A DNA stretch of 64,000 bases from PALSA-1006 sp963733265 (GTDB taxonomy: Bacteria; Pseudomonadota; Gammaproteobacteria; Burkholderiales; Gallionellaceae), in the NCBI GenBank assembly GCA_963733265.1, contig CAVTCF010000002.1, positions 62,001 to 126,000 of the forward strand, read 5' to 3'. Position numbers and translations under genes: made by a program. The notes below the pieces were generated by a model, which worked only from the letters and a program-made list of their open reading frames with translations, made no database searches and was not told where the DNA came from. Numbering within the stretch: the first letter of the stretch is position 1; each line of letters opens with the position of its first letter. Below, in pieces: positions 54,516 through 63,999 of the stretch.

Positions 54516-55559
54516 GCGGATTCTAGTATGAAGCGCAATTTTGAATAATGCAGGTCAGGTGGGTGAGATGCGGTAGCATCAATGCCCTTTGACCAGCCAG
54601 TCGAAATTGCACAAATGAACTATACACATATCACCCGAGAAGAACGATACCAGATTTACGCCTTGAAGAAGGCGGGACATAGGCAAAAAGAGATAGCCGA
54701 GGTACTGAAGCGAAGTCAGTCTACCATCAGCAGAGAATTAACTCGGAACGGTGGGCGACGTGGCTACCGTCCCAAACAAGCGCACAGCAAGTCGGTTGAT
54801 AGGCAGGCGCTGAATGCACGAACGATTGATGCTGCGACATGGGAATTCGCTCAAGATATGCTGATGCTCCAATGGAGCCCAGAGCAGATCAGCGGGCATG
54901 CAGCCATCAGCCCAGAAACGGTTTACCAGCGAGTCTATGCAAATAAACGAGCGGGCGGAATGCTATGGAAGAACCTGCGTTGCCAGAAGCAACGAAGGAA
55001 GAGATACGGCAAGGCTGAACGACGCGGAACGATACCCAATAGGCTATCCATTGAAGATCGTCCTGCCATCGTTGAGACGCGTAGCCGTATCGGTGACTGG
55101 GAAGCGGACACAGTGATAGGCAAGAACCACCGCCAAGCGATTGTGAGTATCGTAGAACGTAAGACCGGATTCACACTGATCCAGAAGGTAGAACGCAAGA
55201 CTGCACAAGCAGTCAGCCAGGCCATGATAGCTCTGCTGAAGCCTTACCGAAAAAAGGTAAGGACGATTACTTCTGACAACGGAAAGGAATTCGCCGGGCA
55301 CGAAGAAATTGCCAAGAAGTTGAAAGCTGGCTTTTATTTCGCACACCCATACTCATCATGGGAGCGAGGAACGAACGAAAACACAAACGGATTAATACGA
55401 CAATACTTCCCCAAGAACAGAGACTTTACAACAATTACACGACAGGAGATCAACACCGCGATGGAAAGATTAAACAACCGACCTAGAAAGAGACTTGGAT
55501 TTCAGACACCGAATCAAGTATTCTTTAAGTCAGGCGTTGCGCTTCATATTTGAACCCGC
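54516..55559 (+). mobile_element. IS30-family insertion sequence
   Basis: Terminal inverted repeats of 23 bp (54516-54538 and 55537-55559, 20 of 23 positions identical, core TATGAAGCGCAA) enclose one transposase gene. Total length is about 1.04 kb, normal for IS30. The element looks complete. I could not see an unambiguous 2-3 bp target duplication. Confidence 0.85.
54618..55553 (+). CDS. IS30-family transposase
   Basis: 311 residues from MNYTHITREERYQIY. The N-terminal HTH (KAGHRQKEIAEVLKRSQSTISRELTRN) recognises the ends. The DDE catalytic core has GDWEADTVIG, TSDNGKEFAGH and the glutamate in GTNENTNGLIRQYFPK. The frame is intact, so the element may be active. The stop codon lies inside the right terminal repeat. 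ATG 54618 fits the family start better than 54582. Confidence 0.93.
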   Translation, partial: NYTHITREERYQIYALKKAGHRQKEIAEVLKRSQSTISRELTRNGGRRGYRPKQAHSKSVDRQALNARTIDAATWEFAQDMLMLQWSPEQISGHAAISPETVYQRVYANKRAGGMLWKNLRCQKQRRKRYGKAERRGTIPNRLSIEDRPAIVETRSRIGDWEADTVIGKNHRQAIVSIVERKTGFTLIQKVERKTAQAVSQAMIALLKPYRKKVRTITSDNGKEFAGHEEIAKKLKAGFYFAHPYSSWERGTNENTNGLIRQYFPKNRDFTTITRQEINTAMERLNNRPRKRLGFQTPNQVFFKSGVALHI

Positions 55560-55664
55560 GAATCAATTTGAAACTGCCGGGTAAAATTATGTGTAAGTTG
55601 ACTGCTTTGTTTATTTGCACTTTCAGCACAAACTCATGGATCACCAAGGAGAGGGGACGACACC

Positions 55665-56297
55665 GTGTATTACGGAGAGAAATTTAACGCCATTACGCAT
55701 ATCGTCGGGGCGACGTTGGCATTTGGCGGGGCCGTGGTTCTAGTAGTGCTATCAGCAATGTATGGTGACGCTTGGAAGGTTGTGAGCGTCTCGATATATG
55801 GTTCAACTTTAGTTTTGCTTTACTGTTGTTCCGCCCTATACCATAGCTTTCGTGGACGCGCCAAGAATATACTGCGGGAATTAGATCACCACAGCATATA
55901 TTTGCTTATCGCGGGTAGCTATACGCCACTTTGCTTAGTGACGTTGCGAGGCCCTTGGGGATGGTCGTTATTCGGAGTTGTATGGGGTCTCGCGGTTTTC
56001 GGAATTTTGCAGGAAATAATTTTAAAAAGTGAAGCCAGAATACTTTCAGTAGTGATCTATGTTGTAATGGGATGGGCGGCCTTAGTGGCGCTTGTTCAAC
56101 TTCAACATGCTATGGGCTCAGCCGGATTTGCCTGGCTTGTTGTCGGGGGTGTTTTCTATACCGTAGGGATTGTCTTTTATGTAATAGATACCCGTATTAC
56201 ACATTCGCACGGCATATGGCACCTGTTCGTAATTGCCGGCAGCGCGGCTCATTATGTAGCTATATTGCGATATGTTGTGATGCCGGTGAAGAGCTGA
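55665..56297 (+). CDS. Hemolysin III / PAQR-family membrane protein
   Basis: 210 residues with seven predicted membrane helices and HlyIII signatures: EKFNAITHIVGATLAFGGAV, SALYHSF, LDHHSIYLLIAGSYTP and the C-terminal SHGIWHLFVIAGSAAHY. The conserved Ser/His/Asp residues match the zinc-hydrolase-like PAQR superfamily. The physiological role in bacteria is unclear. GTG start with GGAGAGGGG upstream. Confidence 0.92.
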   Translation: MYYGEKFNAITHIVGATLAFGGAVVLVVLSAMYGDAWKVVSVSIYGSTLVLLYCCSALYHSFRGRAKNILRELDHHSIYLLIAGSYTPLCLVTLRGPWGWSLFGVVWGLAVFGILQEIILKSEARILSVVIYVVMGWAALVALVQLQHAMGSAGFAWLVVGGVFYTVGIVFYVIDTRITHSHGIWHLFVIAGSAAHYVAILRYVVMPVKS

Positions 56298-56520
56298 GCG
56301 TACGTTCAAATACAACAATCTATTACAAAGCAATTATTCCTCCAAATAGAAAAATTGGAAGATTTATACAACACTGAATCTCGCGATTTGTCCTTATTGG
56401 TTACTATGTGTGTATAGTTTGAGTGCGAGTGTACAAATATACTCGTTCTAGCTGGAATTTTTCCACCCCGAAATTAGCAGTGAAATACTTAGGGGAGTTG
56501 CGTAACTTAAAGGCTATGTT

Positions 56521-57594
56521 ATGAAACGGTATGCGAAGTTTATTTTCTTTTCAATGCTATTGTTTCAGATGAGCGCATTTGCTCAGGACACGACGAGCCC
56601 GGAAAACAATCCGATGTTCTCACAACAAGAGCTGGATCAGGTGCTGGCTCCGATTGCGCTCTATCCCGATTCCCTATTGTCGCAGATACTCGTGGCAGCA
56701 ACTTATCCTCTGGAGGTTGTGCAAGCGGCGCATTGGTCAAGTACCAATTCTGCGCTGAGCGGCAATGATGCAGTGCAGGCGGTTGATTCCCAAAAATGGG
56801 ACATAAGCGTTAAATCATTAGTGGCGTTTCCCCAAGTTTTGCAAACGATGGAAAACAAAATCGATTGGACCGAGCGATTGGGAGATGCATTCCTCTCTCA
56901 GCAGTCGCAGGTAATGGATACAGTGCAACAGCTACGCCAAAAAGCGCAAGTGGCTGGCAATCTGAATTCCAACTCGCAAATTAATGTGTCTCAAACAGAT
57001 GGGAGCTTGGTCGTAGCCACAGCCAATCCTGAAGTAATCTATGTGCCGTATTACGATCCAACCGTGGTCTACGGACCTTGGTGGTGGTCATATCCGCCTG
57101 TTTATTGGGCACCGTGGCCTGGCTACGCATGGGACAACGGTTTTGCCTGGGGAATCGGTATCGGGATTGGAGCTGCCTTTATTATCGGATCGTGGGATTG
57201 GCACAATCACCTTACTTACATACACGACCCGCATCATCCTGAATACGGTAGCCCATGGAGCCACGATCCGCGACATCGTCATGCGGTGCCCTATCGAAAC
57301 GCAACGCTGAACCAACAATTCGGCCGTAACATTCCAGCAAATGCATCTCGTGCAGATTTTCGGGGACGTGAACCGTCGCAAACCGAGCCTAATAGAAATC
57401 AGCAAACAAGAGCGGAGCGAAACACCTCATCGGGTGAGCTCAGGGCACATGCGTTTGAAAATGTTGGTAACGGTGCTGAGGTTCGTAGCTATAGCAAGCG
57501 CGGTCATGCCAGCTTGCAGGGAGGGGCAAATGTACCTGCTCCTGTTTCTTCACCACGCGGGGCACCGCAGTCGGGGCATTCCAAGCGCCATTAA
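56521..57594 (+). CDS. DUF3300 exported protein
   Basis: A signal peptide (about 1-22, ending AFAQ) precedes the DUF3300 domain (QELDQVLAPIALYPDSLLSQ, MENKIDWTERLGDAFLSQQ). A Trp/Tyr/Pro-rich segment follows (EVIYVPYYDPTVVYGPWWW) with a glycine-rich hydrophobic stretch (about 210-225). The C-terminal third is Arg/His/Asn-rich and probably disordered. Function unknown. It is followed 30-100 bp later by a DUF2950 gene, a recurrent pairing. Confidence 0.9.
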   Translation: MKRYAKFIFFSMLLFQMSAFAQDTTSPENNPMFSQQELDQVLAPIALYPDSLLSQILVAATYPLEVVQAAHWSSTNSALSGNDAVQAVDSQKWDISVKSLVAFPQVLQTMENKIDWTERLGDAFLSQQSQVMDTVQQLRQKAQVAGNLNSNSQINVSQTDGSLVVATANPEVIYVPYYDPTVVYGPWWWSYPPVYWAPWPGYAWDNGFAWGIGIGIGAAFIIGSWDWHNHLTYIHDPHHPEYGSPWSHDPRHRHAVPYRNATLNQQFGRNIPANASRADFRGREPSQTEPNRNQQTRAERNTSSGELRAHAFENVGNGAEVRSYSKRGHASLQGGANVPAPVSSPRGAPQSGHSKRH

Positions 57595-57699
57595 TCTTGA
57601 GGTTGTTGGTAATGCATTCACCCAATGCTTAAGATAAATGGAATTATTAAAAGTAATAATTGTGTCGCTCATTATGTGGAGTACACTGGAGTAAACAGA

Positions 57700-58659
57700 G
57701 TGAATATTATTAAAAAAATATATGGGCCAATGGGTGTGTTCAAGCGCTTCGCTGGAGTTGTGATTTATGGGATTGGGTTGGCATTTATCTCTCCAACAAT
57801 ATCTTTTGCGGAGGAACAGCAATCTTTCGAGTCACCACAGGCGGCTGTCAACGCATTAATTTCCGCGATGAAGGCGAACGACAAACTTGCATTGCGTGCC
57901 ATATTTGGCAGCGAGGGAAGCAAGCTGACGAGTTCAGGAGACGCGATTGATGATGAACAAGATCGCTCAAATTTCATCAAGGCTTACGGCGAAGCCAACA
58001 AAGTAGTTTTTGACAGCGATAAGCAGGCTACCATCCTGCTTGGAAAAGATGAATGGCCGATGCCTATCCCTTTGGTTAAGTATGCTGACGGTTGGCGCTT
58101 TGATCCCGAGAAGGGCAGGGATGAAATATTGCACAGGAGAATTGGACGCAATGAGCTTGCAGCAATCCAGGTAAGTTTAGCGATAGTCGATGCTGAACGT
58201 GAATATGCTTCAATCCACCTGGACAGTGACGGTGTTCCGGTCTATGCGGCCAAGTTAACCAGCACCCCGGGCAAACACGACGGTCTGTATTGGCCGACAC
58301 AAGCAAATGCAGCGCTCAGTCCGCTTGGTGAACATCTGGCAGCCGCAGATGAGGGTTATAAACGTAAAAGCTTGTTGCTACACAAACCTTATCATGGCTA
58401 CTTCTATCGCATTTTGACCCGAGGTGAAGATGCGCCGGACGGAACTCAGAATTACCTGATCAAAGGAAAAATGATTGGCGGATTTGCCGTTATTGCTTAT
58501 CCGGCGAGATATGGAGAAACAGGTGTTAAAAGTTTGCTGATCAGTCATGCAGGCGTGGTTTACGAAAAGGATCTGGGGCAAAACACTAAAGCATTGGCAG
58601 CGGCCATCACTACTTTTAGTCCGGGAACAGATTGGGCAAAGCTTGATCAGATAAAGTAA
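57700..58659 (+). CDS. DUF2950 exported protein
   Basis: A signal peptide (helix VVIYGIGLAFISPTISFA) precedes the DUF2950 domain: FESPQAAVNALISAMKANDK, GWRFDPEKGRDEIL, HGYFYRILTR, GKMIGGFAVIAYPARYG and GVVYEKDLGQNT. Probably periplasmic; function unknown, but commonly encoded beside DUF3300. I prefer GTG 57700, with TGGAG eight bases upstream; ATG 57730 and ATG 57625 are alternatives. Confidence 0.88.
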   Translation: MNIIKKIYGPMGVFKRFAGVVIYGIGLAFISPTISFAEEQQSFESPQAAVNALISAMKANDKLALRAIFGSEGSKLTSSGDAIDDEQDRSNFIKAYGEANKVVFDSDKQATILLGKDEWPMPIPLVKYADGWRFDPEKGRDEILHRRIGRNELAAIQVSLAIVDAEREYASIHLDSDGVPVYAAKLTSTPGKHDGLYWPTQANAALSPLGEHLAAADEGYKRKSLLLHKPYHGYFYRILTRGEDAPDGTQNYLIKGKMIGGFAVIAYPARYGETGVKSLLISHAGVVYEKDLGQNTKALAAAITTFSPGTDWAKLDQIK

Positions 58660-59061
58660 GGTGTATTTGCTCGAACTGATATGACTCAAACTGTCAGACT
58701 GCTAAGGTCGCTTTTGCAGCCTCAGATTTACGCGATTGGAAATTGTAAGTCTAAAAAGCAGCCGGTTTCGAACAAGAAAATCTTTCATGTTGAGACTCTG
58801 ACAATATTCACTACCCGCAAAAACCGGACCTTTAAATGTTTCCTTAAATTCGCCATTCTAATTAACCTAATAGAGATTTATTTATAAAGAGAGAATGGGA
58901 ACAAAGATGATGAACTCTATGACCAACCTCTGGGCTATTGTATTTCATCCAGAATGCCATCGCCTTCTTTTCTTAGTAAATCGAACAACTCAGAATGATT
59001 TTATTCCTTGTTTATTTCATTGATAGATGAACTTCAATCAAAAACTCACAATTCTGCAACG
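58660..59061. other. 400-bp intergenic region between convergent units
   Basis: AT-rich DNA between the DUF2950 gene and the 3' end of the minus-strand efflux operon. Short open frames (58681-58887 and 58907-59023, plus strand) lack convincing ribosome-binding sites. No strong terminator hairpin was recognised. Confidence 0.5.
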
Positions 59062-60312
59062 CTATTCGAAACGTAGGGCAACGATTGGATCAAGAGCAGC
59101 AGCCTTTCGCGAGGGATAAAATCCAAAGAACACGCCGATCACAAAACTCACACCGAACGCGAGTAAAATCGATCCAATTGAGACGATTGTTTTAAAGTTC
59201 GCTAATGCTTCAACAAGCTTTGCTGCAGAAATTCCAAGAATGACTCCTAAGAATCCGCCCAATAAACTAAGGGTTACAGCTTCGATGAGAAATTGGAGTT
59301 TGATGTCAAACGGCTGTGCTCCTACTGCCATACGTATTCCGATTTCACGTGTTCGTTCTGTCACACTGACCAGCATGATATTCATAATGCCGATGCCACC
59401 AACCAAAAGTGAAAGACTCGCAATCGCACCAAGCAGGAGCTTGATGATTCCAGTAACTGAGCTGACAGTGTCGGCGATCTCTTTCTGATTAAAAATATTG
59501 AAATCGTCCTCCTGCCCAGTACTTAAACGATGACGTTGGCGAAGTAAGCTGGTGATTTGTTCTTGTGCTGATTCCATCCGTTCCGCACTCACCACCTGAA
59601 CATTGACCGAACGAAGATATTTATCCCCCGTGATGCGTTTCATTGCAGTCGTGTAGGGAATAACAAATCGGTCATCCTGATTCTGCCCCCCCATGCCGGC
59701 TCCCTTGCTTTCAAGAAGACCAATAATAACGAACGGAATATTCACTATGCGCACGGTTTGACCGACAGGATCGAGCGGGCCAAAAAGTTCATGTGCGGTC
59801 TTTGATCCAATAATCGCCACTCTGGCCGCGCTATGAACTTCGCGTTCAGTAAACATCGAGCCTTTGCTAAGTTTCCAATCTCGAATCTTAAGATAATCCT
59901 GTGATTCTCCAGTTATGCTGGTAGACCAGTTACGCCCGTTTGCGATAGCTTGCGCTGTCGTGGAAACTTCTGGACTAATGGCAATTACTTCCGTGACTTC
60001 ACGAGATATTGCTTCAGCATCAGCCAACGTAATGGTATTGGCGCTAGCCAAACCTGAACTCACGCCACCTGTACGTTTGCTGCCTGCAAATACAGTCAGT
60101 AAATTTTGTCCGAGAGCAGAAACCTTTTCAGTAATGCTAGCCTGGGCACCATTGCCAACGGCAACCATCGCTACAACAGCGGCAACGCCGATAATGATCC
60201 CGAGCGCGGTAAGGCTGGAACGAAGTTTATTTCGTTGCAAAGCCTTCAACGCAATAAAAACTGTTTGCCATGATTGAAACAGCAGTGCTTTGTAGAAATC
60301 AAACTTATTCAT
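59062..60312 (-). CDS. MacB-like ABC transporter permease
   Basis: 416 residues with a MacB_PCD/FtsX layout: first helix (GIIIGVAAVVAMVAVGNGAQ), a large periplasmic domain, then three C-terminal helices (LLLGAIASLSLLVGGIGIMNIMLVSVTERTREIGIR is represented by GGIGIMNIMLVSVTERTREI). In MacB the ATPase and permease are one chain; here they are separate genes overlapping as ATGA. With the MacA-like and TolC-like genes upstream it forms a tripartite exporter of the macrolide/peptide type. Confidence 0.92.
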   Translation of the reverse strand: MNKFDFYKALLFQSWQTVFIALKALQRNKLRSSLTALGIIIGVAAVVAMVAVGNGAQASITEKVSALGQNLLTVFAGSKRTGGVSSGLASANTITLADAEAISREVTEVIAISPEVSTTAQAIANGRNWSTSITGESQDYLKIRDWKLSKGSMFTEREVHSAARVAIIGSKTAHELFGPLDPVGQTVRIVNIPFVIIGLLESKGAGMGGQNQDDRFVIPYTTAMKRITGDKYLRSVNVQVVSAERMESAQEQITSLLRQRHRLSTGQEDDFNIFNQKEIADTVSSVTGIIKLLLGAIASLSLLVGGIGIMNIMLVSVTERTREIGIRMAVGAQPFDIKLQFLIEAVTLSLLGGFLGVILGISAAKLVEALANFKTIVSIGSILLAFGVSFVIGVFFGFYPSRKAAALDPIVALRFE

Positions 60313-61082
60313 GAAATTTCCGCGTTTTGTTCAGCGTGATTAAGCAAGGCGAGCGCCTCACCCGCCAGACTGCGGTTGTTATTAACGTTATCGCTGATGA
60401 TTTCTCCATCACGCATGACTAATATTCGTTTGCAGTAGGCTGCAATGTCGAGTTCGTGCGTAACCATAATGATCGTAATTCCAGCGTTATTGAGTTCTTG
60501 GAATATGCCCATTATGTCGATACTAGTGCGAGTATCCAGGTTGCCGGTAGGTTCGTCTGCCAGCAGAATTTCGGGTTGATTAACCAGTGCACGAGCGATA
60601 GCTATGCGTTGCTGCTGCCCACCGGAAAGCTGACTGGGGTGATGGTTGAGCCTCTCACCCAAGCCGACTTTTTCCAAAGCCTGAATTGCGCGACTGCGAC
60701 GCTCGTGCTTTGATATTGCAGGAATAGTATAGAGCATGGGTAACTCAACATTTTCAATCGCACTGGTTCGTGCTAAAAGATTAAAACTTTGAAATACGAA
60801 GCCAAGTTTTTTGTTGCGCAGCATGGCCAATTGCTTGCGATCAAGTTCGGAAATATTGATTCCGTCTAGAAAATAGTCTCCGCTCGTTGCCTGATCGAGA
60901 CATCCGAGCATGTTCATCAGAGTCGACTTGCCGGAACCGCTGCTTCCCATAATTGCAACGAATTCGCCGCGATTTATATCCCGCGTTACGTTGCGTACGG
61001 CAATTACTTCGACTTCGCCTGACTTGTAGGATCTGGCGATATTTTGAAGATGGATAAGAGGCGTCATGGTCGTTATACTCAC
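60309..61082 (-). CDS. MacB-like ABC transporter ATP-binding protein
   Basis: 257 residues with Walker A GSSGSGKSTLMNMLGCLD, signature LSGGQQQRIAIARAL and Walker B ILLADEPTGNLDT, the MacB/LolD type. Overlaps the permease gene downstream and the MacA-like gene upstream by four bases each (ATGA), so stoichiometric translational coupling is likely. Confidence 0.94.
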   Translation of the reverse strand: MSITTMTPLIHLQNIARSYKSGEVEVIAVRNVTRDINRGEFVAIMGSSGSGKSTLMNMLGCLDQATSGDYFLDGINISELDRKQLAMLRNKKLGFVFQSFNLLARTSAIENVELPMLYTIPAISKHERRSRAIQALEKVGLGERLNHHPSQLSGGQQQRIAIARALVNQPEILLADEPTGNLDTRTSIDIMGIFQELNNAGITIIMVTHELDIAAYCKRILVMRDGEIISDNVNNNRSLAGEALALLNHAEQNAEIS

Positions 61083-62260
61083 GGATTCTGCGGTGGCGGG
61101 CCCGAGGAGGTAAGGCCGCCGGATTTTGCGGTATTTGTCAGGGTGGAAGAAATGACTGAAATGGCGTCGGCAAGCCCGCTGATTACTTCTGTGTCAATCC
61201 CATCTGTAATCCCGACTTTGATCACAATAGGATTTAATTTACCTCCTGTTCCTAACGTATAGACAAGACGCTGCCCTCGTTCAAGCTTAGCTGGCGGGGC
61301 ATGTTCGAACACCGCGTTTTCAGGTGGCGTGTAGCGAAGAGCCGCATTGGGGATTTTCAATATATTTTTTCGTCCCGCCACCAGGATTGAGACATTCGCC
61401 GTCATGCCCGGAAACAGTTTTCGCTCCGGATTGTCAAGTGTGATAATGGTTTCGTAGGTGACCACGTTCTGTATCGTGGTCGGTGATTGACGGACTTGCG
61501 TAACGATTCCCTTAAATGTTTCCTCAGGGAACGCATCCACAGTGAATTCTACTGGTTGTCCATCTTTAACTTGTCCAATGTCAGCCTCAGATACCGAAGC
61601 GCTAATATTCATTTTAGTGATGTCTTGCGCAATAGTGAACAACACGGGGGTAGTCATTGCGGCTGCCAGTGTCTGACCAACAGTTACTTTTCGTGAGATC
61701 ACAATTCCGTCCGAAGGTGAAGTAATTTTGCAATAACCAAGATTTGTTCTTGCGCTTTCGACTACTGCCTGTTTTACGAGCACGGAGGCTTCGGCTTGTG
61801 CTAAATCAGCATTTGCTTGATCAAGATCCAACTGAGATGCGGCTCGTTGGGGAGCCAGAATCTTCGTACGTTCCAAATTTTGCTTCTTTAACACCACGGT
61901 AGCTTTGGCACTTGCAAGATCTCCTTCCGCTTGCGCCAATGTGGCGATATAGGCTGAAGGATCAATTTGTGCAATAAGCTGCCCTTTTTTTACGGTTGAA
62001 TTGAAGTCAACCTTCAGCGCTGAAATGAGCCCAGAGACTTGACTACCCACATCGACGCTGACCACGGCACTCAAAGTACCGCTGGCTGTAACATGCTGCT
62101 CAATACTTCCGCGAGCGGTCGGAACTGTTCCGTAAACTGGAGCGTCACTTCTTAAATTGCATCCAGAGCAAGCTATCAGGATAAGTATGGCGAGGACTGA
62201 ATTAAGTATGTTGGCGTGTTTCATTGGGTTATCTTGAATAGTTGAGTTAGGGATAGTCAT
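61079..62260 (-). CDS. MacA-like periplasmic adaptor lipoprotein
   Basis: About 393 residues. A lipobox (LIAC) follows a hydrophobic segment (SVLAILILIACSGC), then a lipoyl/barrel-sandwich part (VDVGSQVSGLISAL), a long alpha-helical hairpin (LAQAEGDLASAKATVVLKKQ, QLDLDQANADLAQAEASV) and beta-barrel domains. It bridges the inner-membrane ABC permease and the outer-membrane channel. ATG 62260 overlaps the upstream TolC-like stop as ATGA; ATG 62224 gives a tidier signal peptide. Confidence 0.92.
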   Translation of the reverse strand: MTIPNSTIQDNPMKHANILNSVLAILILIACSGCNLRSDAPVYGTVPTARGSIEQHVTASGTLSAVVSVDVGSQVSGLISALKVDFNSTVKKGQLIAQIDPSAYIATLAQAEGDLASAKATVVLKKQNLERTKILAPQRAASQLDLDQANADLAQAEASVLVKQAVVESARTNLGYCKITSPSDGIVISRKVTVGQTLAAAMTTPVLFTIAQDITKMNISASVSEADIGQVKDGQPVEFTVDAFPEETFKGIVTQVRQSPTTIQNVVTYETIITLDNPERKLFPGMTANVSILVAGRKNILKIPNAALRYTPPENAVFEHAPPAKLERGQRLVYTLGTGGKLNPIVIKVGITDGIDTEVISGLADAISVISSTLTNTAKSGGLTSSGPPPQNP

Positions 62261-63669
62261 TTCCAACCGCCTCCAAGTGCTTTGTAAAGTGATATCTGGT
62301 TGGATAATTTGCTGAGTTGTGTCGTCAGTAAAGTTTGCTGGGCACTATATAAATCTTGTTGGGCTGTAAGCACATTTAAATATGAATCACTTCCAGCACG
62401 ATAGCGAAGGTTGGCAATCTCCAGCCTTCTGCGCAAGGATTGAATTGCATCAGTTTCCACACTGATCTGATCCGAGTAATTTTTGCTGGCAACCAAAGCA
62501 TCAGCCACTTCGTGGAAAGCCGTCTGAATTGTTTTTTCGTAGTTTGCCACAGCTATCTTTTGCCCGACCTTCGCCGATTCCAAGTTGGCGGTATTTTTTC
62601 CACCGGTGAAAATTGGTAACGAAATTTGCGGCGAGAAACTCCAGGTCCCCGCCCCCGCGCTGAACAGCTGGGATAGTTGAGTGCTGGCTGTACCAACTGA
62701 AGCGGTCAGACTGATCGAGGGAAAGAAAGCAGCCCTGGCCGCACCGATGTTCGCGTTCGCAGCTATCAACGTATGTTCGGCTTGTAGTATGTCCGGGCGA
62801 CGCTCTACGAGATCCGAAGGCAAACCAGCAGGTATCTCGCTTACAATACAATCCGCTATAGAAATATTTGACGGTGGTAATTTCTCCGGCAGAGACTGGC
62901 CTACCAGCAAAACCAGAGCATTTTCGGCTTGCGCGAGTTGACGTTCATAAGTCAGCGTATTGAATTTGGCGGTTTTCATTTGGCTTTCAGCCGCTCGCAA
63001 ATCCAACTCGTTGCTTGACCCGGCATCGAAAGTTACTTTATTGAGCCGGTAGGATTCCTGCAACGCAGTCGCTGTTTGTCGCGAAACTTCTAACTGCTGC
63101 TCCAATGTGCGCAGAGTTAAATACTGATTGGCAATTTCCGCAACTAACGTTATCCGGGCACTACGTTGCGCCTCTTCCGTAGCAAAGTAGGATTCCAAGG
63201 CTTGGGTATTCAGGCTGCGCACCCTGCCAAAGAAGTCCAGCTCGTAAGATGTAATTCCCAGACTGGTTGTCCATTGATTTGTCGTTGCACTAGAGTTGCT
63301 TATCGTTGCACCAATGCTACTAGTCGTTATTCCTGTGCCACCTGATTTTGTATAACTTGCCCCGGCACTGATGCTTGGAAATGATGCCGATCGAGTGATT
63401 TGATACTGTGCACGACTTTGTTCAACATTAAGCATTGCAACCCGAAGATCTCGATTATTGACCAAGGCCAGTTCGATTATTTTTTTTAGGCGGTCATCGA
63501 CAAAGAAATCTTGCCACGCTATGTTAGCTGCAACGTCCTTTGACTCTGATTGATTTTTCACCGGATAATGTGAATCAACCGGTGCTTTAGGTCGTTCATA
63601 TTGGGGAATCATTGTGCAGCCCGATAGGGCTGTGAACACAACGAATAATTTTATGGTCATTCTGAACAT
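62257..63669 (-). CDS. NodT-family outer-membrane efflux lipoprotein (TolC-like)
   Basis: 470 residues with lipobox LSGC (about Cys18) and two OEP repeats: NRDLRVAMLNVEQSRAQYQI, ANQYLTLRTLEQQLEVSRQ, then LVERRPDILQAEHTLIAANA and LRYRAGSDSYLNVLTAQQDL. These are the hallmark helices of RND/MacAB outer-membrane channels. First gene of the four-gene efflux operon. Confidence 0.94.
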   Translation of the reverse strand: MFRMTIKLFVVFTALSGCTMIPQYERPKAPVDSHYPVKNQSESKDVAANIAWQDFFVDDRLKKIIELALVNNRDLRVAMLNVEQSRAQYQITRSASFPSISAGASYTKSGGTGITTSSIGATISNSSATTNQWTTSLGITSYELDFFGRVRSLNTQALESYFATEEAQRSARITLVAEIANQYLTLRTLEQQLEVSRQTATALQESYRLNKVTFDAGSSNELDLRAAESQMKTAKFNTLTYERQLAQAENALVLLVGQSLPEKLPPSNISIADCIVSEIPAGLPSDLVERRPDILQAEHTLIAANANIGAARAAFFPSISLTASVGTASTQLSQLFSAGAGTWSFSPQISLPIFTGGKNTANLESAKVGQKIAVANYEKTIQTAFHEVADALVASKNYSDQISVETDAIQSLRRRLEIANLRYRAGSDSYLNVLTAQQDLYSAQQTLLTTQLSKLSNQISLYKALGGGWK

Positions 63670-63819
63670 ATGGGCATTTCTTTGGCAAAGCCTTCTGCAT
63701 GAGTCAAATACGAGGGCGGCGGAACAAATAGAAGCCCAAGTATCAGCCTAGGTGAACGAGTTTGTTGATCATCTTGTAAATTGTGTTTTTCAAGCCAATT
63801 GGACAAATGTGTAAATATT

Positions 63820-63999
63820 TCAGCTACCCCTCGGCGGCTCTGCATTAGAAAAGTTGAAATCTGGGTGACTAGAGATTTCAAATTCCTTAGTGTCAGCGTA
63901 GATTTCATTGGCTCTCGTACCGGCTATCTCATGCGCTATCCGGTGCATTTGATCTACGCATTCAAGTGCTTTAGCACGGAGTGATACAGGATAATCTGC
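63820..63999 (-). CDS. 3' end of an unidentified gene running off the right edge
   Basis: A minus-strand frame open from the window edge to a TGA at 63820-63822 encodes 59 hydrophilic residues, among them AKALECVDQMHRIAHEIAG and ADTKEFEISSHPDFNF, ending PPRGS. The composition looks protein-like. An overlapping 83-codon frame (63657-63908) in another register is probably a shadow of it. No family recognised; it could be the gene preceding the efflux operon. Confidence 0.42.
   Translation of the reverse strand, partial: ADYPVSLRAKALECVDQMHRIAHEIAGTRANEIYADTKEFEISSHPDFNFSNAEPPRGS

Noticed and set aside
55553..55600. Stem-like GAACCCGCG...CCGGGT segment after the transposase considered as a tRNA end
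   Set aside because: No acceptor, anticodon or T-loop arrangement can be drawn; most of it is the IS30 right end.
58681..58887. 68-codon plus-strand ORF after the DUF2950 gene
   Set aside because: No ribosome-binding site, low-complexity Lys/Ile/Phe-rich product, no resemblance to a known family.
58907..59023. 38-residue plus-strand ORF (MMNSMTNLW...) in the gap before the efflux operon
   Set aside because: Ribosome-binding site is poor and composition is not distinctive; listed only as noise in an AT-rich spacer.
63657..63908. 83-codon minus-strand frame overlapping the start of the TolC-like gene
   Set aside because: It overlaps a more protein-like partial frame in another register and the first codons of the efflux gene; no ribosome-binding site seen.
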